Shown one piece after another: positions 34,101 through 45,128 of a stretch of 64,000 nt of DNA. Source of the DNA: Benincasa hispida (lineage: Eukaryota; Streptophyta; Magnoliopsida; Cucurbitales; Cucurbitaceae); contig NC_052359.1 of assembly GCF_009727055.1 (NCBI RefSeq), positions 64,080,335-64,144,334 on the forward strand, written 5' to 3'. Both the position numbers and the translations under genes were made by a program. Under the pieces are notes generated by a model, which was not told the origin of the DNA, made no database searches, and saw nothing but the letters and a program-made list of their open reading frames with translations. The number at the start of each line of letters is the position of its first letter. The stretch's first letter is position 1.

Positions 34101-34463
34101 TCAAATTTATTTGGGTTTTTTTTTTTAAATATTCCTCAGAGCAACTTTAACCATTTCTTTTATACTTCCAACATCATTCTCTTCATACATGTAGGTGTCA
34201 AACTTGTAAGATTCCCCACGTAAGGATGAGGTATATAGTTGTTCACCATGCCAAAATAAAATTTTATTACTTTCATCAATTCCATTGATGTATAAATGAT
34301 CTCTAACACCATTGTGACTTTGGTTTTTACAATTCCCACATTTCAAACATAGGCAACGAGTAAAGGCATTATTTGTATTAGAAAATCCAAAATTGATGAA
34401 GTTTTCTATACCCAATTCATAATCTTTAGATAATCTACTCTTGTGCACCCACGATTTATCCAT
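31140..34463 (-). pseudogene. CACTA TNP2-type transposase, broken
   Basis: From the ATG at 34463 (MDKSWVHKSRLSKDYELGIE) the frame gives a Transpos_assoc domain (CLCLKCGNCKNQSHNGVRDH) to 34125. Next come Transposase_21 parts: 34042-33656 with LGCGEARW, and 33580-33206 with GYEPRNLRLALSADGINPHS and FGPKQPGDDIDTYLELLIED. Then 33056-32601 carries NLHVRHCLDVMHIEKHVCMN and VPEGYSSNVKNLVS; 32363-32121 is DUF4218-like (QWMYPFEKFMKVLKNYMRNR); and 31500-31290 is DUF4216-like with QAFYVEDPSDIRWSIVL. Several TGG to TGA changes, further stops and at least one frameshift near 33225 disable it. TNP2 cuts and joins CACTA ends. The gene order on the - strand (TNP2 upstream of the Transposase_24 gene) is as in autonomous elements. 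I did not find convincing CACTA termini. Confidence 0.85.
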
Positions 34464-35984
34464 AATTGTAAATCTAGTAAGAAAAGATGACTAATGGTTA
34501 ACTTTTGATAAAATTATATCCTTTATATTAAAAAAAATGGCACTTCCTAATTAATTTTTCACAAATAAAATGTGGGTAACAAATTAGGTGACAAATTTGA
34601 CCAAAGTCATGTCCTAGAGGTGATGACTACCAGAGATAGTGAGATTTGTTGACCAAATTACATAGAAGTTAGAAATGTTTAAAAAGATTAGTCATTGAGA
34701 GACAATGTATATATAGATAGAGATTATAAAGTGTTTTTGGTTAGAGAATGGCCCAGAACCCTTGATTGGTTAATTGATATATTCTTATTTGACATTTGGA
34801 CAAGTAGAACAATAATGTGTTGAACACTTGTACAAAAAATGACATATTTTAAAAGGAAAGTTACAATGTACCATTTGAAAACTATTGCACTTATTTTGGA
34901 CTAAAAAGTTACTTTAAGATACAAAAAATATAGAGGAAAAAAGGGAAAACAAAATTGAAAGCCAAAAGCAACAGAAGAACGAAATGCAAAGCCAACAGTC
35001 ATAATAGAATTGAAAGTTCACTTTCTGTGTAAAATGAGAGTTATATAAAATAGATTATTTGAAGAATAGAAGCTCCAAAATCCAATACAACAAATATATA
35101 TTTAAGAACAAAACAAATTTTATGACCAAACAAACATTCTAGTAAAAATTAGAGTAGAACAACACAAAAAATCTCCAAATAAAACGTCAAATGGGACCAA
35201 ACAAACATTTTCGGACCAAAATGTGATTCACATTTGAGCAAGACCAATGCAAAAAATCTCCAAATAAAACCACACTAACCAAGAAAACAGAGACCAACAT
35301 TAGAAGAGAAAGAAAGAAAATCACCAAGAATAAGAGACAAACATCAGCCAGAGAGAGCACCATCCATTACAAAGAGCTGAAAAAACTGAACTACAGATCC
35401 AAACAAACATTTTAGGAAGAAGAAAGCAAATAGAATCGAAATGTGTGAATTGAACTTACAGGAGGTTTGCATTGGTACTGTCGTCAATGCAGTAGCTTGG
35501 AACCACCGACGACAGCATAGAATCTCTTATCAGTAGTGTGAAGGGACCAATTGTAGCAAACCCTAAATTTTAGGTGAAGGACTATGAGATCCATAGCGGA
35601 AGCGGGATCGGTCACAATTTTCAAATTCATAATAATTAAAATTACAAAGAACACATTATGCATTATCACAGGATTTACAACATGCTTTTGAAAGAAGGAA
35701 GAATGGTTAGATCAACACTTACCCATGACGACAATAATTCTTCACAATCTCCTCTTTTCGAACCTTCACGAACAAAAAAAAAAAAAAACAGAAATGATCA
35801 CCACTATAAGATTTTCCTCTGTATTCTTCTTAGGGTGAGAATAAGAGCAAGAATTGTGGACTTTTCTCTTCATTATGGTAAAAGTGAGAGAGAAAAATTC
35901 TAGAGAGGATTTTAGCAGAGACCTTCACATACAAATAGAGAGTATCATCATGAACCACCATGGAGAAGGAAGAAGAAGATCTTA
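34464..35984. other. Noncoding 5' flank of the CACTA transposase gene
   Basis: This region is AT-rich and A-rich on the + strand, with a poly-A run at about 35769-35784. No recognisable protein is seen. It presumably contains the CACTA 5' end and flanking DNA, but I could not locate a CACTA/TAGTG terminus with a 3-bp duplication. Confidence 0.35.
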
Positions 35985-36994
35985 AATATAATATAATCTA
36001 TAGTTTGAAATACTCTCAATAGTGTATGGTATTTGATATAAATCAAATTTATATTAAATACATTTATATGAATCCAATTTATATAATAAATATTTGAATC
36101 ATATTCAAATATTTATATCCTCTCTATAAACTTTATATTATAATGTATCACATACATTATGTTAATTATATCATATATAATTAATCCTTCTATTAATTTG
36201 AACAATTCAAATTAATCCAAAACTAATTTAATTCTCAATAATCTCAGTTGAGCTACAGAGGGGACCTTATGGACCTGTAGATTGAAGCTCCAATGGTACT
36301 TGAATAATTAATTAAACTCCTTTAATTAAATTACTCAACATTCACTAACTGCTAGTCACTCCACTAAGATCGACAACTGCACTCTTCGCACTACAGATAT
36401 ACTTATGTGTTCATTGGATATAACCAATCAACAGTACAATGACCCTTCACAAGTTGCTCGTAAGTAAAGTTGGGACGAAATTATCGTTTTGTCTCTGTAG
36501 TTACATTTAACTCTTTAAGTACCACTGATCCCTCTAATGAACATAAGTCATAGTTCAACTATGATCAAACCCCTCTCGAGCCATGAGAGGGTGTGATGTC
36601 ACATTGTTCAAGTCCCGAAATCAATTCTTAAGGGAGCAAATTATCTACTAACCCTGACATTATGGAATGAGTGAATTTTGTTTTGTGTAGCTGTGTTCCC
36701 AGCTTACCAATCAGACGAATCCCCAAAATGGTAGGCTTATTGTGTCGAGATCTGGCCACTCTCACCCGTATAAATCAAAGGACCGCCTTCATAGGCAGAA
36801 GTTCACAACTCATTCAGGATTTATGCTATGTCATCTATGGTCATCCTAGTAAAATGTAAGTCTATATTATTAACGACATTATATAATGAGACTATTCATT
36901 TCGTGGTTCGGTCTTATACAAACCCCTTCGTATAGAACACTTTTACTCACATGTCTCTACATGAATGATCAGGATCAGATCATTTATAGTACTT
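35985..36994 (-). mobile_element. Inverted copy of the 2.1-kb LTR family, part 1 (interrupted by gypsy insertion)
   Basis: The reverse complement aligns with LTR copies 1-3 (AACCAATCAACAGTAC at about 36421, GAGCTACAGAGGGGACC near 36250, GATCAGGATCAGATCAT near 36968). The alignment breaks at 36994 and resumes at 46599: TATAGTACTT before and ACTTTACAAC after join into the sequence expected from the other copies. The downstream end of this LTR is missing near 35985. Confidence 0.75.
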
Positions 36995-38488
36995 TGATAA
37001 CTCAGAAAAAGTGCTATTATTCCTAGCTTAATTTGAGCTCGTTATTGGATTGTATGTGTTTATTGTTTTATTTTGTAGGTATCGAGCGATCAAGAGATAG
37101 ACCAAGCATTTGGAACTGAACGGGGGTAATTTGAACAAAATTGGAGTTGATTTGAGTAACTGGGCTTCAAAGGAGTAAAAATGACTAAAATGCCCCTAGA
37201 CAGCATCGTAATGCTCATCATATACAAAGCCCCAACGCTCGCCTAATGCTTGAAGAAAAAGTGCTGATGTGAAGGGCAGCGTTGCAATGCTGCCAACAAT
37301 ATTGCAACACTCCAGATCCTTTGATGCTAATCAGTTGCACACGTGCGTTCCATCTTCAGTCCAAACAAAGAGCAGCGTTACAACGCTGCGTTTAATCCTT
37401 TAAATTCCTCTCCTCGATTTTAGGTCAATGGGGATGCTGAAATTCATGGAGGCCGAAGAGAGGCCGAATTTTCTTCTTACTCTTTAATGTTTTCAGTATC
37501 TTTAGGTTAGTTTTTAGTTTAACTTTGGATTGTAATCGCATATTGGATTGTATCTCATGGGTTTGTCCATAAATCGATGAGATAATTTTCTATTTATTTC
37601 TCAGATCAAGGTTTCGATGTAAATTTCTTGAGTTTTCTGATTTCAATTGATGATTGCAACTCTGAATTATGTGTTTTCTTTGAATCGTTTTAAATTCCCA
37701 AGCATGATTTTGAGGTTGACTGTTCAAGCTTAATCGTGCATGCTAATCGATTCTTAGTTCGTCACAATTTGCATGAATATCTTGTTTAAGTTTATTTTTG
37801 CATATTAATGTATTTCTAAGGTCATCAGTAGCAATAGTAAATTGTGCATTTGATGTTTGTTCCTAGGATGCATGAGTTGCTAGGTTTAAAGAAAAAATTG
37901 GTTAATTGAATATGGCTTTCTTGACAATTAATCGGCATAATTGATCCTAAATCTTAATGCATGTGTTTTTAGTTCTATATAACTGCTATCAAACGCAATA
38001 GAATTTAGAAGCATGTAGTTTAACAAGGGTATTGGCTTTCTGACCTTAATTAATAATTAGGACGCTTTCTCAGTTAGATTCACACTAGTTGTCCGCCTTT
38101 ATAGAAGCTAATTAGACCGAATCAAGTGGGTAGTTATGCATGCATAATTCGATTGCATAGTCAATTGGCTGAAAATGATGATTGAAATGACATAGAATGT
38201 CTAACTTGATCTGGGAACTAGATGAACTAATTCCATTTACATTTATCCATTGCAATTTTATTTCTTGCAATTAAATTTATCCATTAATCAAAACCAAAAA
38301 TCCCCTTTTTACTGTTTTTCCATAGTCAAATTTAGCTTAAGAAGGAATTAATTTTGTGCTTCCCTGTGATTTAACCCCGTACTTACCACTATTGCTACGT
38401 TTTTGTAATGTTAGAAGTAGTTCGATAGTATAAATTTCTTTTGATTCATAGCTCTTTTAGGGGCGATACCAAAAGGGCTCAACCGAAA
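36995..38488 (+). mobile_element. 5' LTR of nested Ty3/gypsy element
   Basis: It starts TGATAACTCAGAAAAAGTGC at 36995 and is matched along its length by 45129-46598. It ends just before a tRNA-Asp-type primer binding site at 38489. The U3 part has palindromic GCAGCGTTGCAATGCTGC at about 37287 and GCAGCGTTACAACGCTGC at about 37371. It is flanked on the outside by TACTT (36990-36994), paired with CACTT after the 3' LTR. The exact right end is uncertain by a few bases. Confidence 0.85.
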
Positions 38489-38507
38489 TGGCACCGTTGC
38501 TGGGAAT
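38489..38507 (+). other. Primer binding site, tRNA-Asp type
   Basis: TGGCACCGTTGCTGGGAATG differs from the plant tRNA-Asp 3'-end complement TGGCGCCGTTGCCGGGGATC at three or so positions, mostly C-to-T or G-to-A changes expected from methylated-cytosine decay. Athila/Tat gypsy elements usually prime with tRNA-Asp, which agrees with the extra ORF downstream. Confidence 0.8.
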
Positions 38508-38598
38508 GGTTAGCCAATTAATCTCTTTTAGTTGAAATTGATTATTAACTTCAAAAATCCAAAAATGTTTTTCTTTTCTTGTGGCTACTTGTTTTCTC

Positions 38599-39804
38599 AT
38601 GGCAAATGATATGAATATCTATTATACGTTTCGTGCGAAGTATACGGCTTAGCAAAGAGAACGAGAGGTAAGTGAATTTAATTAGCTTAAAAATCAAATA
38701 TCTAAACTAACCTCTCTTGTTCAAGTTTTGGCTACTAAATAGATTCAGGTTTCGCGTGGTCCTGAGCGCGAATGTTATCCTCCTTGGGAGATACCTAGCC
38801 TAAGCTTGATATCGGTACAATCTTATTCCACCAATACATGTATTTCTTTAGAAGATTTGGTTAGGGAACTTTCTGATAGCTCTAGTAAGTTTGTGCAGGA
38901 ACCCTCTTTTGGTCATCAAGAACCCTCGAGTTTCCTGCAAGATAGCTTATACTCCAGTTACAAAGCTAGAACTGAGTTTCAAAATCTGAGTGACCTTGTT
39001 GCTCAGATTACTGAATCAATTGGGAGGCTTGAAGAGTCTTGGATGGAACCATCTTCTGAGAGCACCAAACTGAGCAATAAAGTGACTCACATTGATGGTC
39101 CCGTTGAGCAGCCGTTTCCTTAAGTTTCTGGTCAAGGTAAGACGTTGGATTCCTTAATGTATGAACTTGCTAATGATTTTTCTCAATGTGAGTAAGAGTC
39201 TATTGAGTTTTACTTGGAGACTCAAGTCCCCGTGCTAGTTGAGGTCCATCATATTGGTCATCTTGCACATTCCATGCTGACATTGGAGAATCATTCAGAG
39301 CTTCCCATTGTCTGTGGCACCGAGGCCGATCTTATTTAGGAATTCCCTTGGACCGATGATGATGATGATGTCTATCACATGTCATGTTTAGAACTAGTAA
39401 GGTAAGTATGGGCCCATACCTCACTTGAAGGGATCTCAGGTAAAAGAGTTAGAGTCTTCCAAGCCTCGATCTGTTCTTTATCCTGGCATTTTTTACATTT
39501 TTTATTATTGCTCATCTTTTCCTTACGAGTTAGAGTCAGTTGAGTTAGAGTCTTTATGTCCTTAAGAGTCAATCTTTGAGTCTTTGATTTTATTTCCTTT
39601 TATAAAAATTAAAAATCTCAAATTCGACCTCTCTGGTTCTTTTCAAAAGATGGGAACTCTTATGACCTTACCAGGCAGTATCGACTCATCCAAAAAAGGA
39701 CCAGAGAAAAACGAGAATTTTTTTGATAGAGGACAGGTCACATCAAGCAACCGACGCTATAAATTTATGCTTCCTGGAGGCAGTCAGGTGAAAATTTTCT
39801 TTTA
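38599..39804 (+). pseudogene. First ORF region of the nested gypsy element, unrecognised
   Basis: The segment starting MANDMNIYYTFRAKYTA (38599) and the open frame 38806-39123 (LEDLVRELSDSSSKFVQEPS, FQNLSDLVAQITESIGRLEE) read as one protein with several stops. It continues through LVEVHHIGHLAHSMLTLENH, an acidic WTDDDDDV stretch near 39352 and, after frame changes, a C-terminal piece at 39584-39804 (RGQVTSSNRRYKFMLPGGSQ). I do not recognise a capsid, zinc knuckle, protease or RT. Position after the primer binding site suggests the gag slot. It could be a diverged gag or a captured host segment. Confidence 0.45.
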
Positions 39805-40700
39805 ATTTTTATTTTCTAGTTTTTTTTTCTTTTTAGGTTAGTTTTTGTTATTAAATTAATTTTAGTTTAATTTTTTTTAGATTTTTTAGGTCAAGTTTTT
39901 TTTATTTTTAATTTTAAAAAGAAAAAAAAAAAAAAAAGGCACTGCATCGCAACACTGTGATCACAGCGTTGCAATGCTGTGAGGCAGAACTGCGATTTAA
40001 GCAGTTCTACGTAGTATCAAGGGTTATTTCATTCTTCTTCTTCTTCTTCTCTTGCGCCTTCCAGCATTTTTCTCTCCAAATCTCTTCCTTCCCTTTACCA
40101 TTCTTCACCCAAAACCCGAATTTCTTGCTATTCTCTTTGGATTTCATTAAATCTTCAAGATTTTCTTCACTATTCATCATTAAATTCATGGGTTTCATAC
40201 CCAAACCGAATTATAGGGTTTTTTTGTGCAATATTTGGGATTTCTTCAATTTGAGGTAAAATTTTAAGCTTTTGATTGTGTATTTCTTCTATAGATTTAC
40301 TAAATTGGTTGAAAATCTCTTATCTGTATGGATTTTGTGCTTAATTTGAAACGTATTGAAGTTTTTCTTGATGGTAATTTTGTTGAAATTAGAATAAAAT
40401 GTTGGGATTTTTCTGTGCGTAGTGCAGATGGAATTGATATAAATTGTTATATATTTTTTTTTAGTTGGGTAGATTTTGGAGGATTCGTTGGTTTTCCCCT
40501 AGCTTAGACCCAATTTTTGTGAGCTTTTCATATAGATAGTCATTAAGGGTCCTAGGAGAGAAAGAGCAAGGAATGATGCTAGCACTAGTCGGGTGGACGT
40601 GAGCCTAAGCCGGTGTTCGAGCACCCTAGATTTAGTTCCCAAGGGGCCTTGGATAGATACCATTATGTAGTTTCCTTTAGGAAGCTAGTCCCTGAGAGAG
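39805..40700 (+). other. Noncoding spacer within the nested gypsy element
   Basis: Poly-T and poly-A rich. It contains another copy of the GCGTTGCAATGCTGTG motif (about 39965-39981) preceded by ATCGCAACACTGTGATCACA, so that an inverted pair is formed. No pol gene is seen. Confidence 0.45.
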
Positions 40701-41495
40701 CCTTAACCTTAGGAGGAAGATTTCTATCCCCATATCTCTACTAAGATACAATAGCAAGATTGGGAATGCTTGGCCAATTTCTATCCCTATATCTCTGCTG
40801 AGATACAACAGCGAGGTTGGGAATCCTTGGCTAACCATCCTGGTGGGGTGGTTGTTCCTATTGTTCGGGAGTTGTATACCAATGTAGACTTAGAGTACCC
40901 CTTTTCATCCCTCCGTATTAATGAAGTCTATGGGCTGACAGACTTCAATGATGAGTACGGTAGATTTTGCTCTCAGTAGTTCCTTGAGTAGGAAGTTATA
41001 GAAGCGTGGACCTAAGGTAGGATGGGTTCGATCGAGAGGCATTGCAGTTCGGTTTAAGAGGACGGAGATGTCCATCTCTGGTCAGATTTGGCATGCATCT
41101 GTATGTTCCAGATTGATGCCAGTACTACGCCTCACTGACCTTACCAAAGATAGGGTCAAACTCTTATACTGCCTAGTTTAAAGGATATTCGTCAACGCAG
41201 GATGGGTTATTAGAGCCTTGATCCACTTTTGTGGACGTTATTCCACCACAAGTAGCCTTGGGCACCCGAGCTTGATCACCGAGCTTACTGGAGGTTCGGG
41301 GTGGAGATCCCTGACAGTGAAGAGAGGATGGGACGTCAGACACCCATTTGCAGATCGTCAGTTGCTTCATTCCGCGAGCATGGAGTGGAGGAACAAGATA
41401 AGGACGATCAGGAGGATGAAGACATTCTCGTAGCAGAAGAGATGCCCTGTGCTGATACCCAAGAGCAGTACCAAGTATCAATGGCAGAGGAGTAG
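40701..41495 (+). pseudogene. Second PF20167-like plant transposon protein ORF, broken
   Basis: The frame at 40770-40979 reads MANFYPYISAEIQQRGWESL, then VPIVRELYTNVDLEYPFSSL and INEVYGLTDFNDEYGRF, fitting the start of the domain (VREFYANL...INxxYGLPD...EY). Beyond a stop at 40977, pieces in changing frames give GRMGSIERH, a WHAFV-like stretch and RLTDLTKDRVKLLYC-like text, then IRALIHFCGRYSTTSSLGHP with LITELTG at 41210-41310, and an acidic tail EEQDKDDQEDEDILVAEEMP ending at 41495. Same domain class as 7115-9545 but a different protein. At least four frame breaks make it inactive. No function can be assigned. Confidence 0.6.
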
Positions 41496-42580
41496 TTCGG
41501 AGAGTAAGCCTTGAGGGTGTCTACTGAAGCCCTTAGGGTGGTCGTTGAGTCTCTCTAAGGGTGAGTCAAGATACTGCTCGCCATGCTAGGCGCATGAAGA
41601 GGACGGTGAACTAGACCTATGGGCATAACCGTCTTTATTACACTAGCATCGGTTTCCAATGTGATCTTCAGAGGGAGTCAGATTTACCAGACTCCGATTG
41701 AGACTAGCCTTCCCTTTTTATGCCCTCGGTAATATTTTTCTTTTTCTTTCTTTATTTTTCTTTTTTGGTTATTTTTGTAGTTTGTAGTTTTTCTTTTTTT
41801 TTAGTTTTTGCTATAAAAAAAAATTCTGTAGGTTTCTTTTGCTTTTTTTTTTCTTTTATTTTCTTTCTTTTGTAGGTCTCTCCTTGGTAAACAACAAAAA
41901 GCAAAGAGAAGTAGACCAACCACCACCATCCCATGTGTGTGAATGTTTTCAGGGGAGGTTTTCTGTTCCCTTATTCCTTTTTTATTTTTTTAGCTATACT
42001 TGAGATACATTGAGGAAAATGTATTGTTTTAAAGTTGGGGGTGGGGTACCTGTTAGGTAGCTTCTATTTTAGCTTGGGGTCCTTAAGCGTTGTGCTCAGA
42101 CTATGATGTATGTTTTGATTGCCTTGTTTGCTTTGTTGCACTATTGTTATTATGATGGTTTATGGTGCACTCTTCTTATAATAACATTTTCATGAAAGAG
42201 TGTTAGGAAAGCATGATCGTGATTTTTAGCCCATTTTTTTCTTAAACAAATTTTGTCTCTCAAGCATCTTTAACTCATTGTTTTAGGAAATTAAAGTCTT
42301 GCATGCTTAATGTTGGGTTATTTGGTTTGTATTTTTGTTGTCAGCCCGAAAGGTCCATTTTTGACTTAGGAGTAACCACACTTGTTGTAGAGAAAAACTA
42401 GACATAGTGGATAAAATAGGGCCTATTGTGTATAAAAAATAAATAAAAGAAAATTAATTAATTGTTTGAAAAAAAATTGCATAAAAAATGAGATAATAGC
42501 TAGCTTGCCTGCAAAAAAAAATATAGTGTGTGTGTGTGCATGGATAGAGCTGAAAGGAGCTACCTCTGCCGTATCTAGTT
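41496..42580 (+). other. 3' noncoding region of the nested gypsy element, first part
   Basis: Poly-T/poly-A rich, with a purine run AAAGTTGGGGGTGGGG at about 42031-42046 that resembles a polypurine tract but lies 3 kb before the LTR. A short (GT)n run is at about 42527-42538. No gene. Confidence 0.4.
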
Positions 42581-42585
42581 AGAGC

Positions 42586-44662
42586 TATTTGGATTGATGT
42601 CCTAATTCTCCCAGAGTCTCGTAGTTTGTAATCTATACAAATTGTTATGAAAAAATAAGAGTTATTTTATTTGGCATTTACCCATATCCAATAAACAAAG
42701 CTCCATAGTTATCGTATGTAAACTTAAGCATGTATTTGAGATATACAAGTAAATCATGCCTTAAGTGATAACTTAAATAGGTCTGTAGTATAAGGATTAA
42801 GGAGGGATATCTGATCCTGGTGACACTACGGATATGATCCGCTTTGTAGAGGTTTGCAAGTGTTGTGAACTACTATAGATGGTAGATCCTGACCATTCAT
42901 GTGGAGACATGCGAGGGAAGGTGTCCTATACAAAATGTTTGTATAAGACTGGACCACGAGATGACTAGTCTCTGTATATAATGTCGTTGATACTTGAGAC
43001 TTACATCTCACCTAAACTACCATAGGTGACATGACCTCAATTCTGAATGTTTTGGGAACTCCTGCCTTTGAGGCCGATCCTTTGATTAGTATGGGTGAGA
43101 GTGGCTAGATTGCCAACTCAACATGCCTACCTTTTTGGGAACTTGTCTGATTTGGGAGCTGGGAACTCAGTTACACAAGATAAAATTCACTTCTTCCCCG
43201 ATGTTGGGGTAAGTAGATAGATTGCTCCCTTAAGAGCTGATTCTGGGGCTTGAACATAGTGACCACAACTTCTCTTTGGAAGAGAGGACTCAATCATAGT
43301 AGGACTATGACTTATGTTCATTAGAGGGATCAGTGGTACGTAAGGAGTTAGATGTAACTACAGGGGCATAACGATTATTAGTCCAGCTGTACTTACCAGC
43401 GATCTGTGAAGGGTTATCGTACTGTTGATTGGTTGATATGGACACATAATATATCTGTAGTAAAAAGAGTTCAACTATCAGTCTTTAGTGAAGTGTTTGG
43501 CAGTTAACGAATGGTGGATCCCATGACTAAAGAGTTTAGTTAGTTATTCACGTACCGTTGGAGCTTCGAGCTATAGGTCCATACGGTCCCCTTGGTAGCT
43601 CAATGGATTCAAGTTGAGAATCAGTTCTTGGTGTTGATTTGAAATATTCAAATTGACAAGAGGAAATTCGATTATATATGATATGATCAGTGTATTGTAT
43701 GAGATACATCAAGTGGAGGATAATGTAAATGAGATTTACATTAAGTACCATGAAATAGAAAAAGAACTATGGTTTATATGTTTCATGAGATGAACTATTA
43801 AAACTATAGGTTATAAATGTAGTATGGTAAGTTAGTTATCATATATATTTATAATAATATTAATTATTGGATAATTCTATCTTTTTCTCTAATAATCAAT
43901 TGAATGGAAGGTTATTGGTGGTTTCATGGTAACCGTGAGATAAAAGGAAAAATGTTTTCCTATTTTTAGTAGTTGTTGAATTAAGATTTTCCATTCTCGG
44001 AATTACTCACAGAATCGCTATCAAGTGGATTAGATTCACTAAACGATAGATGAAGAGAGACTTAACGATCGTGGAGTGACACTACACGATAGTTCACTCA
44101 GCTAGCCATTAGCTAAACGGTCGCGGACCTTTTACAAAACGATTGCATAGCATTTGTTAAACGATTGGACATTGCCTATACAATAGACCTTTGTCATCTC
44201 CCATTTGCTCAATCATTTACATGATTGTTCTTCCTCCAGTGTCTTCCTTTAACCAAGTCCACACAGAACCGATACTTTTGATTCTCACACCGAGAATACC
44301 AAGGTAGCCATTATGGTGGTGTCGTACTCAACTCGACATAGTTCGAGGTTTTTTGGAGATCGTTCATTGTGTTCGCGGTGTTCGTGTGGTAGTCGCTGTG
44401 ATCGTGCTGTGTTGCGGTCGAAGTGTTCGAGCGTTCGTGATTGCTATCTTGCTAATTAAATGAGTGTTCGAGATCAAGAGAGATTGGAGATGAGTCTTCA
44501 AAGGTATGTTTATTCTTTCACTTGATCTTTGTTAAGCATGCTGTAATTTCGTATTGACTGCTTAGTTTCTGTTTGTGTTCTATAATTGTTTATGTTCAAA
44601 TACTATCGGAATTTGGAACGATCATTCCGCTGCTCATGGAAATCCTAATGTGCAATCCTTTA
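42586..44662 (+). mobile_element. Solo LTR of the 2.1-kb family (copy 3), with target-site duplication
   Basis: It starts TATTTGGATTGATGTCC (TG decayed to TA) and ends CAATCCTTTA. It is flanked by a perfect 5-bp duplication AGAGC at 42581-42585 and 44663-44667. Its length is 2077 bp. With no internal region or second LTR, it is a solo LTR produced by recombination inside the gypsy element, so it is younger than that element. Landmarks shared with copy 2 include ATGACCTCAATTCTGAATG, ACTGTTGATTGGTT near 43420 and GGTAGCTCAATGGATTCAAG near 43594. Confidence 0.88.
44030..44190. repeat. AAACGATCG-type motif run within LTR copy 3
   Basis: Motifs AAACGATAG, TAACGATCG, CACGATAG, AAACGGTCG, AAACGATTG, AAACGATTG and ACAATAG occur at about 21-29-bp steps. 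The position in the LTR corresponds to that in copies 1 and 2. Confidence 0.6.
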
Positions 44663-44667
44663 AGAGC

Positions 44668-45128
44668 CCTGCAAGAAAAGAGTGGATAGGTTCTTGGCGG
44701 TTGAGTGTGAAAGCTAGTCCTCGAAGTAAAATAAATGCCTTTTAAAATTTATGTATGTAAGTTAGGCACCCTTATCTTAGTGTTTCCCTCTTTTTTGCAA
44801 GTTTGGCATGTCCAAAGTTGATAACTGAGCCAGAGTAGGGGCAAACGGGATGAGGATCTTATAAATCTTTTACAGGCTGTGCAAGCTTAACTAGCAAGAC
44901 TCTAAGCTCACTCATACGTGGATAGATTAAGAATTATTCTTAAAATTGTGCTACATTAATTGATTATAATTGAATTTCATTCTTGGTTACAAACTTTATT
45001 CTAATTGATTGTTGAGACTGGAGTGATAACTTTACAACTAGAGCCAGCATATCTTTGATTGTTTTATATATGATTGATTGTGTGCTTCTACCTTGCTCAA
45101 GACGAGTAAGAATTAAGTTAGGGGTGTT
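44668..45128 (+). other. 3' end of the gypsy internal region with polypurine tract
   Basis: Noncoding continuation of the element after the solo LTR. It ends GACGAGTAAGAATTAAGTTA-GGGGTGT directly before the 3' LTR start TGATAGC at 45129; AAGTTAGGGGTG is the probable polypurine tract. Confidence 0.6.

Noticed and set aside
36010..36022. TAGTG near 36015 as the right end of the CACTA element
   Set aside because: The surrounding sequence aligns with the inverted LTR family, and no matching CACTA start or 3-bp duplication was found at the other side.
39375..39572. 65-codon - strand frame inside the gypsy first ORF region
   Set aside because: Antisense shadow with biased Lys/Glu/Thr composition.
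42031..42046. Purine run AAAGTTGGGGGTGGGG as polypurine tract of the nested gypsy element
   Set aside because: It lies about 3 kb before the 3' LTR; a better tract adjoins the LTR at 45113-45128.
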